A program made the translations under genes and the position numbers. Below, one piece after another: positions 11,090-22,828 of a stretch of DNA of 64,000 nucleotides. The DNA lies in contig CM036247.1 in the NCBI GenBank assembly GCA_020698575.1, forward strand, positions 33,538,586-33,602,585. Direction: 5' to 3'. The notes under the pieces were generated by a model, which worked only from the letters and a program-made list of their open reading frames with translations, ran no database searches and was not told where the DNA came from. This stretch comes from Bostrychus sinensis. Taxonomy: Eukaryota > Chordata > Actinopteri > Gobiiformes > Eleotridae. Each line of letters begins with the position of its first letter. Within the stretch, counting starts at the first letter, position 1.

Positions 11090-12760
11090 TTTAGGATTTT
11101 TCAAATGTATTTTTTGCTCTCATTTAGGCATTTCTTACACTACAGTGAGGATATTTGACAAAGATGTTCATTTATAAATGAATTTTAGAATTTCTGCATC
11201 ACAAATAATAAAAATAAAAAAAATCTACTGTCTAGACAAAAAACTCACATTCTTCCTCTTAAAGGTTCCATTGATTTACATTAAAATCACTCTACTGCCA
11301 CTGCAATGCAGAGATGTTAAATCATGTCAATCTCTGTAACCCTGTCAGCCAGAGGCTAAACAAATCATCACCAGATCAACGATTTTCCCATTGCATTGTG
11401 GGAAATAATTCCCTTATATTTTCCATTAGATAACAGTGACTGCAGTTCAGAGGAAGAACGTGAGTTTCTGCCCTTTTTTTTTTTTTTTAATGGCACAAAA
11501 AGTAAAAATGTATTAAAATCTGTTTTAGGACTAATCAGTGATCTATCCAGGACTGGTAATCCCTGCACACACACATACAAAAAATAAACTCTCTGAATAT
11601 TTAAATAGTAAATAGTTCGTCTTTTATGGAAATTATGTAAACAAACTGGCAATTAGTGGGTTAAAAATCTAAAATGAATTCATTTTCTGGATCACGCTCT
11701 GTATGATGAGGACAGGGGTTAATGATCAAAAAGTATATATATATATCAGCTGAGTTCAGCAAACTTTTTTTACGTATACGTCAGACTTACGCGATCAAAG
11801 GCAAGAGTCGGCTTTAAAATTCAAACACCTTTGATTGACTGAGGTCTGGTCGAGACTCTGCGATGCTGATTCCAGTCTTTAAACCTCCCACACTCACAGA
11901 TTTGTGGGCTGACAACTTCCTGCAACTACTGCTGACTGGTACAGACTCTGCACGACTAGGAATCGTTGTAAAATTGTGCAGTGTGTCCCCAGCTTTACCA
12001 ATGACACAACCTTACAATGGTAAATAAATAGTGCCTAGACCTGGACCCCAACTGGGTATCCGGTAGTTCATGTATATCTCACTTTGGTAAAATGGTCCAC
12101 AAAAACAAAACATTTATTCTCCTTTTTTATTATGGTTGGAGCTAGAGCAAACTGAGCAAAATTGAGCAAACTTTGGTCAAAGTAGTACTCAACCTGCTTG
12201 TAACAGAACAAACTTAACTTCTGTTACACATTTTTAACTTGATGCATTTGCAGGAAGCCCATAGTGATCAACAACTGACTTACATTTTCAAATCATATTA
12301 GTTTTCTTAATAACAGCCACAGGGAGATATGTGCTGTTTTATTAAGTCTGCTGTTATCAGGCGAGAACAGAGGATCAATACGACTGAACTGACTGGAAAA
12401 CTTCGTTAGAACTAATCTATACAGCATCTGCACATTTTATTTGAATGTATATAATTATATTATTATAGACAGTTAGCCACTTGGTAAAGGTAATTATGAA
12501 ATGGTTTGGAAAAACATTGACAAATCTTTAGCGTATGGAAAGAAAGGCTGTCTATGTTTAGTTCCTTACTTTAGTGCTTTTTCTGCAAGTCACATATTCT
12601 GTATAGTCAGCTAGCTTAAAAAAAAAATAATAATAATTATACAGTATGACTGAAGTTAGTTAGACTGATGGAAGGATCAATATTTTGTGCCATTGCGAGA
12701 TAGGGCCAAAGATTTTGACCCCCAGCCGCAAGGTTTTTGAAGATTCTCATGATTTAGGAA
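11090..12760. other. Intronic sequence, nothing recognised
   Basis: A poly-T run lies at 11477-11489, a short (TA)n at 11734-11745 and an A-rich run at 12618-12640. No exon-like or transposon-end signal was identified. Confidence 0.5.
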
Positions 12761-12764
12761 AAGC

Positions 12765-12830
12765 TTGTGGCTCTATGAATAGAGCATTTACCCCTGAACT
12801 AGGAGATCATTTGTTTGAGTCCTGTGAATA
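12765..12830 (+). repeat. tRNA-like SINE head fragment
   Basis: Resembles a decayed tRNA: ggctctatgaatagagc as a D-arm region, an anticodon-like cccctgaactaggag, and gtttgagtcc as a B box. There is no closed acceptor stem, so it is not a functional tRNA. Confidence 0.5.
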
Positions 12831-12839
12831 GGCAAGGTG

Positions 12840-13860
12840 AGGTAAGTTTATTTGTATAGCACATTTCATGTACAGGGTCAAAGTATTTTACCAAAAAAAA
12901 CAAGTTAAAAAGAACATAGACAAGAAAACATAGACAAGAAATGCAATTAAAATACACAAAAAAAGTTGTCATGTGCAGAGTTAAATGGAACAGTTTTTAG
13001 CCTGGACTTAGCTTAACATAGGCTGCATAAAACTGAACTCTGCTTCACCAAGTTTAGTCTTGACTCTGGGCACCAGCAGAAGACCTGTCCCTGAGGTTCT
13101 CAGAGTCCGAGATGGTTCATATGGGACCAACAGGTCAGAGATGTACTTTGGTGCTAAGCCATGGAGAGACTTGTACACAAGCAGAGCTGTTTTAAAGTCT
13201 ATTCTCTGAGCAACAGGAAGCCAATGCAGAGACCTGAGGACAGGACTAATATGGTCATACTTCCTGGTTTTAGTCATGACCCAAGCAGCAGTGTTCTGGA
13301 CGTCCTGCAGCTGTCTCACAGCTTTAGTGAGTCCAGTGAGCAGACCGTTACAGTAGTGTAACCTGCTGGAGATGAACACATGAATAAAACTCTCTAGGTC
13401 TAATTTAGACAGTATACCATTGATTCTGGCAATATTGATGTTATAGATTTAATGTGACAGTTAAAGTTCAAGTCTGAGTTCATAATTACCCCTAGATTTA
13501 GAGTTTTGAATTTTAGAGATAAGGACTCAAGGTGATTTTCATTTTCTCTTTCTCTTTCTCTTTCTCACTTTCTCTTTTCTCTTTTCTGTGGCCAAAGATG
13601 ATTATTTCAGTCTTGTCTATGTTTAGCGGGAGAAAGTTGTTTCTCATCCACTCATTGATCTGTTGGATGCAGTGACAGAGTGAATCTTCTGGTCCACATC
13701 ACCTGCTGTCAGTGAGAAGTAAATCTGAGTCATCTGCAGAACTGTGGCAGGATATATTATTGCTTATTAACTGGCCTGAAGAGAGCATGTAAAGATTGAA
13801 CAAAAAAGGTCCCTGGGGGATGGACCCCTGGGGGACCTCACAGGTCTAGGCCAACGAATA
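12840..13860 (-). mobile_element. LINE-related repeat, antisense 3' region
   Basis: Starts with the common fish repeat text agtttatttgtatagcacattt and continues through the reverse-transcriptase relic at 13008-13379. It then passes text of a widespread teleost repeat (cagtcttgtctatgttt, tctgagtcatctgcag-actg) to ctgggggacctcacag near 13841. A (TTTCTC)n tract sits at 13540-13580. Confidence 0.7.
13008..13379 (-). pseudogene. LINE reverse transcriptase C-terminal relic
   Basis: A 123-residue open frame reads SSRLHYCNGLLTGL, VQNTAAWVMTKTRKYDHISP and LHWLPVAQRIDFKTALLVYK, then ISDLLVPYEPSRTLR. This is the end of a non-LTR retrotransposon reverse transcriptase of the L2/Rex/Jockey-like type, after the catalytic region. 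It is a fragment: no catalytic motif, no start and no intact 5' part. It is unrelated to the host gene and lies antisense to it in an intron. Confidence 0.85.
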
Positions 13861-15880
13861 ACAATAAATGGCCCGCTGGCAAAGTGGTTAACAGAGCTGA
13901 AGGTGGCTGAGCTGAAAATGTTGAGGTTCTCTCTGTTCATGTCAAGGATGGAGTAGGATTAGGAAGATTAGAGAGACAGAGCATGTTTTGGAGATGAAGT
14001 CAGATTTTACAGATGGAGCTGTTTTGGACATGCACAGAGGAGCAGAGATGTAGGATATGTACTCTAAACTCGAACAGAAACTGATCTAAACTAATTCCAC
14101 AGTGTGTCTCAGCAGAGGACAGAGCCATGTGGACTGTAGTTTGTGCGATAAAAGTTGGCTAAGTGGCTGTATTTGTCACAAGGCGCTGTTGATACTGGCA
14201 AGGCTGTGCACAGTAGGTTGCTGAGATGTGCAGTAAGTTCTACGAGAGTGTAATCTACCTATAAGATGAGTGTTATGGCATCTACATTTTTCACTGAATG
14301 TTGTTGTGAAGCTGTTCACCATAAGTGCAATTCTCAGTTGGTTTTGCACAGTGGTTCTCAAATGGTGGGTCTTGGCTGAAAAAGAAGGTGCAGAATGTTG
14401 ACATTCAGTATATTGTTTTCCGATTATTTGAAGTCTAAATTTCCATTTTATTATGAAATTATTATTTTTTGGCTTAAATCATATAGCGCTGACTGAGGCA
14501 AACTAAAGGACCCACACATAATTTTATCCACTTTAAGCACTTTAAGATTGCAAATGTAGCCTGCAACCACACCATGCTTATTTTGTGTGAGACTGTGCTT
14601 TGTTAGTCTTGCAGATTGAATGGCAGTGTATCACTAACAACAAAAATTGATATATTTTTTTTTACTTCAGTATATTTCTGAGCCTGTACTTTTGTACTGC
14701 TCAGTCAGTACTTCTACCATTATTAGAGTATTTTATACACAAGTATCTATACTTCTACTCAAGTACAGAATGCTAGTACTTTTCCCACCTCTGTAGAGGA
14801 GGTTTAGTGAATATATGGGTAAAAAGATGCAGAGGTTTGAGGCCTAAAGAAAGACAAAGAAAGAAAGAAAGACAAGAGTCATGGATATTCTGAAAGGGGA
14901 CATGAAGTTTGTTTGTGTGAGAAAAAAGGATGCAAAAAGGATGTTACTGGGCAGTTTCTGTACCTGACCTATTAATATACATGACTACAGAAAGAGTCAT
15001 AATGCACTGACCTTTATGCTCATCTACATAAAGATACACCCTGAGGTCAGAGGGCGTGGCTTTTGTCAGAGCTGTGAGACAGAGGTGAGAGGAGAGAGCA
15101 ACACATTAACATCTGGCCTGCAGCTCGAGGACAGGCAGCAGAGCTTTGAGATGACCCATATTTAGACCAGATACAGTAAAAGCTACAAGTATTTTTGAAT
15201 GAATAGCTAGGCACATACTGTATCTCAAATCATTTCCTCTAGCCATCCCTTTGATGCTCAAAATTTTGCAGGAATAGTAAGCCTAAAGGGAACTCTTGTG
15301 AATTAAATTAGTCAGCAAAGTGTAACTTCAACTTGAGACCTTAATAGAGATACATAATGGAAATTCGACTTTTCTTAGGTTTCCCTGTTATAATGTTGTT
15401 CTTTCATCAAAGCATACCAGTAGCATACTTATTTAAAAGGTTGTCTTTTAGTCACATAATGTTTTTAAAGATTAAAACATGCTGCTGTTCTAGAGGCAAC
15501 CAAGATTGGTTTAAAAACATGAATAAAAGCAGAATATATCCCGTCAAATGTTTCGTTGGAAACTATCGATCTTTGCAAAAGAAATCGCGTCTTTGGGATA
15601 TTGCAGTTGCACAAACTTCCAATAGAGGACCAATCCTGGAAAGTTCTCCAGTGGACAGCATTTGATCCCTATTGTACTAATTAGAGTTGTCTAAGGTTGA
15701 TGAACAATTTGGCATCACATCAGTTATTTCTTTTAACAGACTTTATTATCTTCAGTGCATTTCTGTGGACTTTTACAAATGTTCACCAAGTCCCTGTGTA
15801 GGAAATAAACTCATATTTATGGTTAAAATTAGCATAAATGCTACATGATGCCAGTTATTGCTCTAGTTCTGTATTAAGAA
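13861..15880. other. Intronic sequence with small repeat fragments
   Basis: 13870-13900 has an A-box-like ctggcaaagtggttaac SINE head. 14640-14795 matches the common fish element end actcaagtacagaatg-tagtacttt-ccacctctg. An AAAG-rich run lies at 14848-14872. The 102-codon frame at 15357-15665 has no recognised similarity. Confidence 0.45.
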
Positions 15881-15884
15881 GCAG

Positions 15885-16417
15885 CAACTCAAGGATGTGC
15901 ACCAGAGCAGTGCGCCGCTGACCTATAACCAAAACAAACATTGTGCTTATGAAGAATTGTTACTGGTTTTGGCATAAAACATCAGAATATGCTGCTTATT
16001 TCTGAACAGGAACCGCAGCCAGTTGTACAAAGACTTGTGAAAAAAGTGGGTTTGTTTGAACGTGGTTGTTATGTCAAACGTCAGTGGGACTTAACTGTTG
16101 TTAAAATTAAAACAAGATGAAGAAAAAAAACATGCAGAAGACTGAACAGCAACGAGAACTTCAGTAGAATCAACAGGTGACAAAGGAAAAACGCTGTTAA
16201 TCAGGTCAGCAAGTTATTAAATTAGCTCGGTATTAACCACCACCATCTTGGTTACTTTTGAATGGGGATTTACTTTTGCATTTGTAAGACATGCTGCAGA
16301 TAAAGGGCTGTGATAGGTCAGGCCCTAATTGACTGAGTGGAAACGGTTCGCTATGGCTGAGGAACCAGACCATCCTGCTTTTGACAAGAAAGTAAGAGGG
16401 GCTGACCAGCCAGGCTA
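15885..16417 (-). mobile_element. TAGCCTGG-type transposon, inverted copy
   Basis: The inverse of the family text runs right to left from ccaggcta (16410-16417) through gcaggatggtctggttcctc (minus strand) to about 15885. The distal end is missing. It faces the sense copy at 16452 across 34 bases. Confidence 0.8.
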
Positions 16418-16451
16418 GAGAAATGAAACTGAAGATGGGCATAGTCGGAGT

Positions 16452-17034
16452 TAGCCTGCCGAGCCAGCCTCTCCTACTTTCTTTTTGAAAGCAGGGCAGT
16501 CTGGTTCCTCTCTTGGAGGGAAGCCTTTCTCTTCGATTGATTTGGAACTGGTCTATCACAGTCGTTTATCTGCAGCGCGTCTTACGAATGCAGAAGCTAA
16601 CCAAGGTAGTGCTGGCTACTGAGCTAATTAAATAATTAAACTTCTCTGACCTGATTAACAGCGTTTAGTGCTTTCCTTTGTCACCTACTGGTTCTGCTGA
16701 AGTCCATGTTGATGTTCAGTCCTTTGTGGGATTTTTTCTTCATCTTGTTTCCATTTTAACAACAGTAAAGTCCCACTGATGTCCGATGTAATGACCACAT
16801 TCAAACAAATCAACTTTTTCCACAGGTCTTTGTATACCTGGCTTCTGGTGCTGTCAAGTATGGAGCTGTTTGTTTGGGTCAGCGATGCATTGCTTACGTC
16901 CCACCATTCCTTTCTCTGATTGGTTGCGCCATCTATGATTGTTCGACCCATAGAAACCAAACCTACGTGAAGGAAGACCAGACTAACTTTCTTTGTATAA
17001 AATAGGAAAAGAGTTTGTCTGGCCGGCCAGGCTA
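16452..17034 (+). mobile_element. TAGCCTGG-type transposon, copy 2
   Basis: The element runs from tagcctgccgagccagcc to ggccggccaggcta. Flanks agtcggagt (16443-16451) and agtcagagt (17035-17043) match at 8 of 9 positions, repeating the 9-base target duplication of copy 1. Confidence 0.85.
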
Positions 17035-17039
17035 AGTCA

Positions 17040-17205
17040 GAGTGTACTCTGTGTGTAAATGCAATGACTGGAGGCGTAGTTTGTGAAGTGTCTTGCCCAA
17101 GGACACAATGGCGATATGCGATTCTGGTAGCAGGGATCAATCCACCAACATTCCTGTTAGGGGTAACAGCTTTACCTACTGAGCCACTGCCGCCCCCTCT
17201 GTGTT
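17040..17205 (-). repeat. tRNA-derived SINE (ggcagtggctcag type), antisense
   Basis: On the minus strand: gcggcagtggctcagtaggt (A box), a ggattgatcc B-box-like word, and gtgtccttgggcaagacact. The same order occurs on the + strand at 56400-56530. Confidence 0.75.
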
Positions 17206-19225
17206 CTTGAGTTTGTATATGTAAAGAATAGGGCACAACAATTGTAGCAAGCTTTGAAAAGTAGTCATCTGCACTTGGTTTTATAGTAGCAAGTCCAGAT
17301 GACTTCTTTTTAAACCTTTTGTTGTGATTCAATTAGCCTGGATGACCGAGAGTCTTCACAGAAATTGTAGAAAGTGTTCTATTAATTCAACAAATTCATC
17401 ATGTAGACAATAAATAATACGTTACCTCACTTCTTTAGACCTTCCTTGCTCTCTGATCATGTTGTGTGAGTAATCCAAGGTGAGAGCTCTTTGTTCAGGT
17501 CCCGTCCTGAGTCAGGGGCTGTGGTGTAAGGAGGTCATGGAGAGGAAGTGAGTGCATTCATGTGTGCTCAGCATGTCACTGTGGATCTAAGTGTGCAGAA
17601 AGACTTCAAGGACTAAATTAAGAAGGATTTGTATGATCCACTTATTTTAGCAATCCCCCACCCTCAGAGTGTGGTGACAGTAGACTGCTTACTCAGACCG
17701 GCCCTAAGTCTCTCCGGGGAAGCAGCCATGCAACTTTGTTAAGTCTGAGAAATGTATTAGCAACTTCTCTGTCAAAAGTATTAAAAAAAGCAACTCTAGC
17801 ATCAAGTGTATTTTGCAAAACACTTGATGACCCGTTGAGATATAACTTCCTACATGGTATGACATTTTGTATCTAACTCATTTTTGCACACCTACTGGCC
17901 ACTTAGTTAGCTGCAAACCTGGTTAACGCAAAAAATCTAATGAACCAATCACATGGAGGCAACTGCGTTTGGGCTTAAGACAAGCCTTTTTGAAATAGCA
18001 TTTTGGTTTGAGATGGCTCTTGATTTGAGTTTTTCAGAAAGACCTGATCAACTGGAATTTCAAGACTGTACAGAAAATAGTCAAAAACAGAGAAAATATA
18101 CAGTGAGTGGCAGTTCTGTGAGCTAAAATGGCAGAGGTCAAAAGAGAATGACTTTGACTGACTTTGGTTTGAGATTAAAGAAAAAATAACAACTCAAATA
18201 ACCATTTGTACATTGTAGGTCACTTTTCCACTGTCTAGCTTACTTTGTGGTTGTTTTTGTTGTAAAAGCTCAAAAGGGAAAGCTTGACTGTCCTAGCTTA
18301 CAGTGATTTCCAACCTGATGTCCAGGGATGACAGGGATGTCAGATCTGACTAAACAGAACTTAAAACCTGCCCTACACAGTAAAAACCAGCCCAGACCAC
18401 AACCATTTTAAATATTAAAACTGTTTTATGTAAGAAAGAACACAAAATTTTACAGCCGCCCTAAATGGCTAAAGGGAATGGGTAACACAAACAGACTTAA
18501 GACTATTTGGTAAAAAGCACCGCAAATTGTATAAACCAGCCCAAGATGTTCAAAAAAGAAGTACAACTGGGGGGGCACCAGAGATTACAGGGGGTGCCCA
18601 GAGCTTTGTCTGTTCTAAGGCTGTGAGGTTATTAAAATTATATTTCAAAAAAACTACAACTGCTGTTATTTTTTGTCAATAAATGTTGGTAAGTAATCAC
18701 TCTATTCTTCTGATGCATTTGTGGTAGGGTAAGTGCGGGCTGGCTTGTCTTGGACACAAGCAGGGACTCAAGGGAAAAAATGTTAAGAACCACTGGGCTG
18801 TCTACATTAAGTACATAAAAAGAAAACAGCATTTGAAATGAATTACAGTTATAGACTTCTTTAAAAATATGGGTCTACCTTTAAACAATTTTTACCCCAC
18901 AGTCAGTGTTTTTTGTAACATTTTTATAGAGCTATATAGAGAAAAGCATGACATAGTCTTTTGAATAGAGTTTTATAGTTGAGGGTCTGCGTGGGAATTT
19001 TTGGAGAGGGCTGTGACACTCTTGACTTTGGGAATGGCTGCAATACACAATTCATGTGCCTTTGGGAATTACAATTACTAAGTCAGGAACGCATTTTTCT
19101 GACATTATTTTGTGTCTTTTTGTAATGTTAGAATAGTTAGTAAATACTGGTACTACATGAACACACCGCACACAGACTGGAAAGACAAGAAACCCAGAGG
19201 CAAATCTAGCTGGAGCAGTAGCTGG
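17206..19225. other. Intronic sequence, nothing recognised
   Basis: A short hairpin gggcacc...gggtgccc lies at 18564-18600. Open frames here are short and have no family resemblance. Confidence 0.45.
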
Positions 19226-19229
19226 GTCT

Positions 19230-19425
19230 AAGGACAGGGGATGTCCTGGGACTGTTTAGTTTAATGTTATTAGTTATTGTTTATGTTTGATTGTGTGTTT
19301 ATTTTTGATTTTGTGTTGATGTTTGATTGTTTGACTAATTATTTGTGAAGCCCTTTGAAGCAACTGCTGTTGTGATATTGGGCTGTATAACTAAAAATGA
19401 ATTGGATTGTGGAAATGTACAGTAT
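19230..19425 (-). repeat. Teleost interspersed repeat F, antisense end
   Basis: Carries gaagccctttgaagcaac-gctgttgtgatattgggct, the inverse of the start of the repeat at 26523-27030. It is also found at 53575-53660. Confidence 0.7.
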
Positions 19426-19904
19426 AAAGGTTTTAGAATAACATCAACATCTGTTTCAGGGAAGGCCGTGCATATTTCAGCAAGCAGCGCCTTATTTTCT
19501 CCAGCATTGGGGAACATTTTTTTGGCTTCTGCGACTTTAAGCAATGCCAATAAAATCAGATATTCCCGTAAATATTTCTCTAATTTTCTTAAGAAGTGGC
19601 CAGCAGCTTTTTGTGTCATTGTAAAACAAGAGCATTCAGAACAGTGAACAAATGAAAGTGCACAGAACTTCCCTGTTTCCTCATCCATCACATAGCACTG
19701 CCACTGACTCCTAAAGGACATCAGTCTGAAACAGGAAGTGATTAACAGAGTCAGACAGGCCACTTTACCGCCTCATTCACCTCATCGATTTGGTTCAGCC
19801 GAGAATCAAGGCATTTACACACCAGGGCCGCACGCTAAACTGACTTTTCTGGACACTAATTAAAGACAAGGCTCACTTAAAATGTTTATTTGACTTTTGG
19901 GGTG

Positions 19905-20960
19905 CATGGTGGCAGAGTGGTTAGCACGCTTACCTCTCAGCAAGGTGGGTTACATCCGCTGTCACATGATCTGATCTGAATGGAGTCACCAACCAATGCA
20001 AGTGAACTGGGCAATCTAAATGCCCCATAGTGAATACATGAAGCATTTCAATAATTAGGCGCAATGCTCATTATACATCAACAGAAACAAGAAAGTTAGT
20101 TCTACAGTCTTTAGTCTTGTGTTACATGGACTACTGTCCTGTTGCTTGGTCTGGTCTATCTAAAAACCTAAAGAGCTTGACAAACTTCAGATAGCTCAGA
20201 ACAGGGCTGCAAGACTAGCTCTTGGTTTTCATTTTAGAACCAGTATCAGCTTTATGCATCACAGTCTGTCGTGGTTGAAGGTCAGGGAAGACCAGCAGTC
20301 TGGGTCGGTCTTTACATAAAATCTAGACATTCCGCAAACCCTTCAGCTTGTTCTCACAGCTACTGCCCACCTGCAATAGACATGGTTTTAACACAAGAGC
20401 CTCCAATGTTACTGTGTTAAAGTTAAGTAATACTTAACATTAAAACTGCTTTATACAATGCCATCTCCTATTGGAATATGCTGCCTCCAGAAATAATATT
20501 AATAAAAATAAATAATCATCGTAGTTTTAAAGCTAATCTTAAGAAATAAATAATTAACTGATGTATCCACTCCAACTAAAGGCCATAATACACTTTTTGT
20601 CTAACATCTTTTGTTCTTTTGAATCTTTTTGGAACTTAGACTTACTGTTAATTTAAATGATTTTGCAATGTATTAGTTGTCATGTTTGTTCACGTTTTCT
20701 GTATTACTATATGTATTTTTAAAAGCGGACCCCAGGAAGAATAGTCTTTATGGTAAAAACTAATGGGGATCCTTAAATAAACAGATAAACAAGTGAATGA
20801 ACATGAGCGTCATTGGTCAGTGTCTCCATATGTCTCCAAGTGTCAGCCCTGCTGCAAACTGGCCATTGTCCAGGGTATACCCCGCCTCAGGCCCATAGCT
20901 GTTGGACTAGACTCCAGCTCCTGCCACCCCCAATGGGAATAAGATGATGAATAAATGAAT
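19905..20960 (+). repeat. SINE-like repeat split by a LINE insertion
   Basis: The 5' part 19905-20042 has A box TGGCAGAGTGG. The 3' part 20806-20960 has gtcagccctg, gtccagggtataccccgcc and aggcccatag. In the uninterrupted 51.1-51.5 kb copy these parts adjoin. The LINE between them is flanked by agtgaatacatgaa and agtgaatgaacatga. Confidence 0.75.
20043..20791 (+). mobile_element. 5'-truncated LINE insertion
   Basis: About 750 bases with a decayed reverse-transcriptase end (DYCPVAWSGLS-like text near 20128-20160, then QNRAARL-like text near 20197-20222). The 3' tail is ggaccccaggaagaatag-ctaatggggatcc plus aaataaacagataaac. Near-identical 14-15 base flanks mark a target-primed insertion. Confidence 0.75.
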
Positions 20961-21880
20961 CTCGGTCAGACACAATGCAAAGTAGTGAATTGGTAACTGC
21001 CCTTATTGTAAAAAGTATATTAAAAACACAATGCCAGCTCCCATTAGAGCTGGTGACTTTTAAAGAACACAAGAGAAAGCTGCAGCTCTGAGTGTTAGTC
21101 CTGTTCTCATTCCTCTGGGCTGGAAATCAATACATTTAGATTGCTTTGTCAAGTATCACTAATAGTTTGCGTGTCCCTTCCAGCTGAGCACTCTCTCCAT
21201 TTGACATTTCAAACTGTTTGGTCTGTGTTTGTAGGATTCAAGAGAAAAACTGCACTTAGAGAATTAAGAGAAATGTAACAGCCTTTTACAACTAAACAAT
21301 AGACAGGGGACTATTTATGAAAAATGACATTATCACAAATAACAATATGTATTACAATGGTAAATATACAGAAATATTTTAGAGTTTTGGTCCAACCTTT
21401 CATTGAGCTGTTTTTAATTGATCTAAAGTAAGTTTCTGAGGTTGCCTGGTTACATACACTAAAACTATAGGGTTAAGGTGTACTTTAATGTCCCAGTTTC
21501 TGTGGATTTGACCTACCAGGAGGAGACCCACCCAGCAGGGGCGTAGCCAGGATTTTTTTACTGGGGGGACCAGCTGGGTCCTGTCATTTTATTGTGGCGG
21601 CATATGGCAGATTATCATTATAGAACTAATATAAAAAATGTGAATTATCTTCTGTTCTGTTCTGAAGCCAGGTATTTGGATGGTTTGAGGAAGTTAGGAG
21701 CTGAGCCATGATGTCTGCAGCTCACAGAAGGGAAAGTCGTGACTCACAGGTGTGAAGAGTGTAACTAATTTACCGGGGGTCTAGGGGTCCTCCCCCAGGG
21801 AAAAAATCAATATAACAGACAATATTTGCTGTATCCTGGTGCATTTAAAGTGTTTGAGCCGACTATAAAGTAAGTAAAAC
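20961..21880. other. Intronic sequence with one MITE end
   Basis: 21538-21600 (aggggcgtagccaggattt) and 21770-21805 (gggggtctaggggtcctccccc) are words of a common fish DNA element. Full ends are not clear. Confidence 0.4.
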
Positions 21881-21891
21881 AATCAGTCCTT

Positions 21892-22828
21892 CCAGGATTT
21901 TGCGGGCAGTTTTTGTGATCGTTACTGAAATGCCTGATTTTGCAGAGGATTTTCTTAAAAGTTGCACTAAAAGTTGCAATTTTTTTTGTCTATAATTCAC
22001 AGGTAAAACGTACCAGAGGTGATAAAAATACACTGTTACTTGAGCTTTTTCTTAAAAATATTAGCTAGAACTATAAAAACTAACAATTGGTTTTTAAACA
22101 TATGTGAGGTGGTAATAATCTAATTAAAAATACCTGTATTTGAACAGGCCAAGTGTACCTACTTTTTAAAAAGATATTCCTGTGTTATTAGGCTGTTTTT
22201 TGGGGCTATTACACTGCCTCTGATTCTGATTCTGTTCCTCTCAGATCTTCTCTGGTGATTCCTGTTGTGTGCTGTAGAACATCCAGTCATTAAAGAACAA
22301 TGACCTCAAACTTCATTGTTGTCTAAATACGCTGTCCATTTAAGTTTTTAGACAACTATATAACCATGGCAACAGCAGACGGGCTTTTCAGAGTGACACC
22401 AGACAAAACTAGAAAGTACCGCCTTCGTCTCCTCATCATCAACACGCGCTTCTGCTGGTGAGCACCTGCGACCTCATGTACGCTCAACCTCCACGCTGCA
22501 GCTCCCCGCTGATCCTCCAATGCTGCTCTGATTTGGAGTGCGCCCGACCTCGGGGCCGCACCTCCGCGCCGCTTTGTCTGTCAGTGCCCCGCACCTCCAC
22601 ATCGCACCTCCATGCCACTTTGTCTGTGGCTCTGACCTCCGGCGTGCATTACCGCTGCGCTGCTGCTGAGAGAGAGAAGCTGCTCTGCTCGGAAAAGGGG
22701 ACGGCCCACAGACAGCAGTAAAAAATTGCGGAGTTAGGACTAAGTTGCAGGGTCGTGCTGAATTTGCGGGGTTTGCTTTATTTTGCAATAGTTGCAATGC
22801 AACATCACGAAATCCTGAAGGGACTGAT
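21892..22828. mobile_element. Non-autonomous DNA transposon, GC-rich interior
   Basis: The left end cagtccttccaggatttt pairs with the right end gaaatcctgaagggactg. The interior 22440-22700 is CpG- and CT-rich and repeats acctcc-cgccgctttgtctgt words. hAT-like ends, but no clean 8-base duplication. Confidence 0.65.

Noticed and set aside
12765..12830. Functional tRNA gene
   Set aside because: No paired acceptor stem and a decayed B box. It fits a SINE head.
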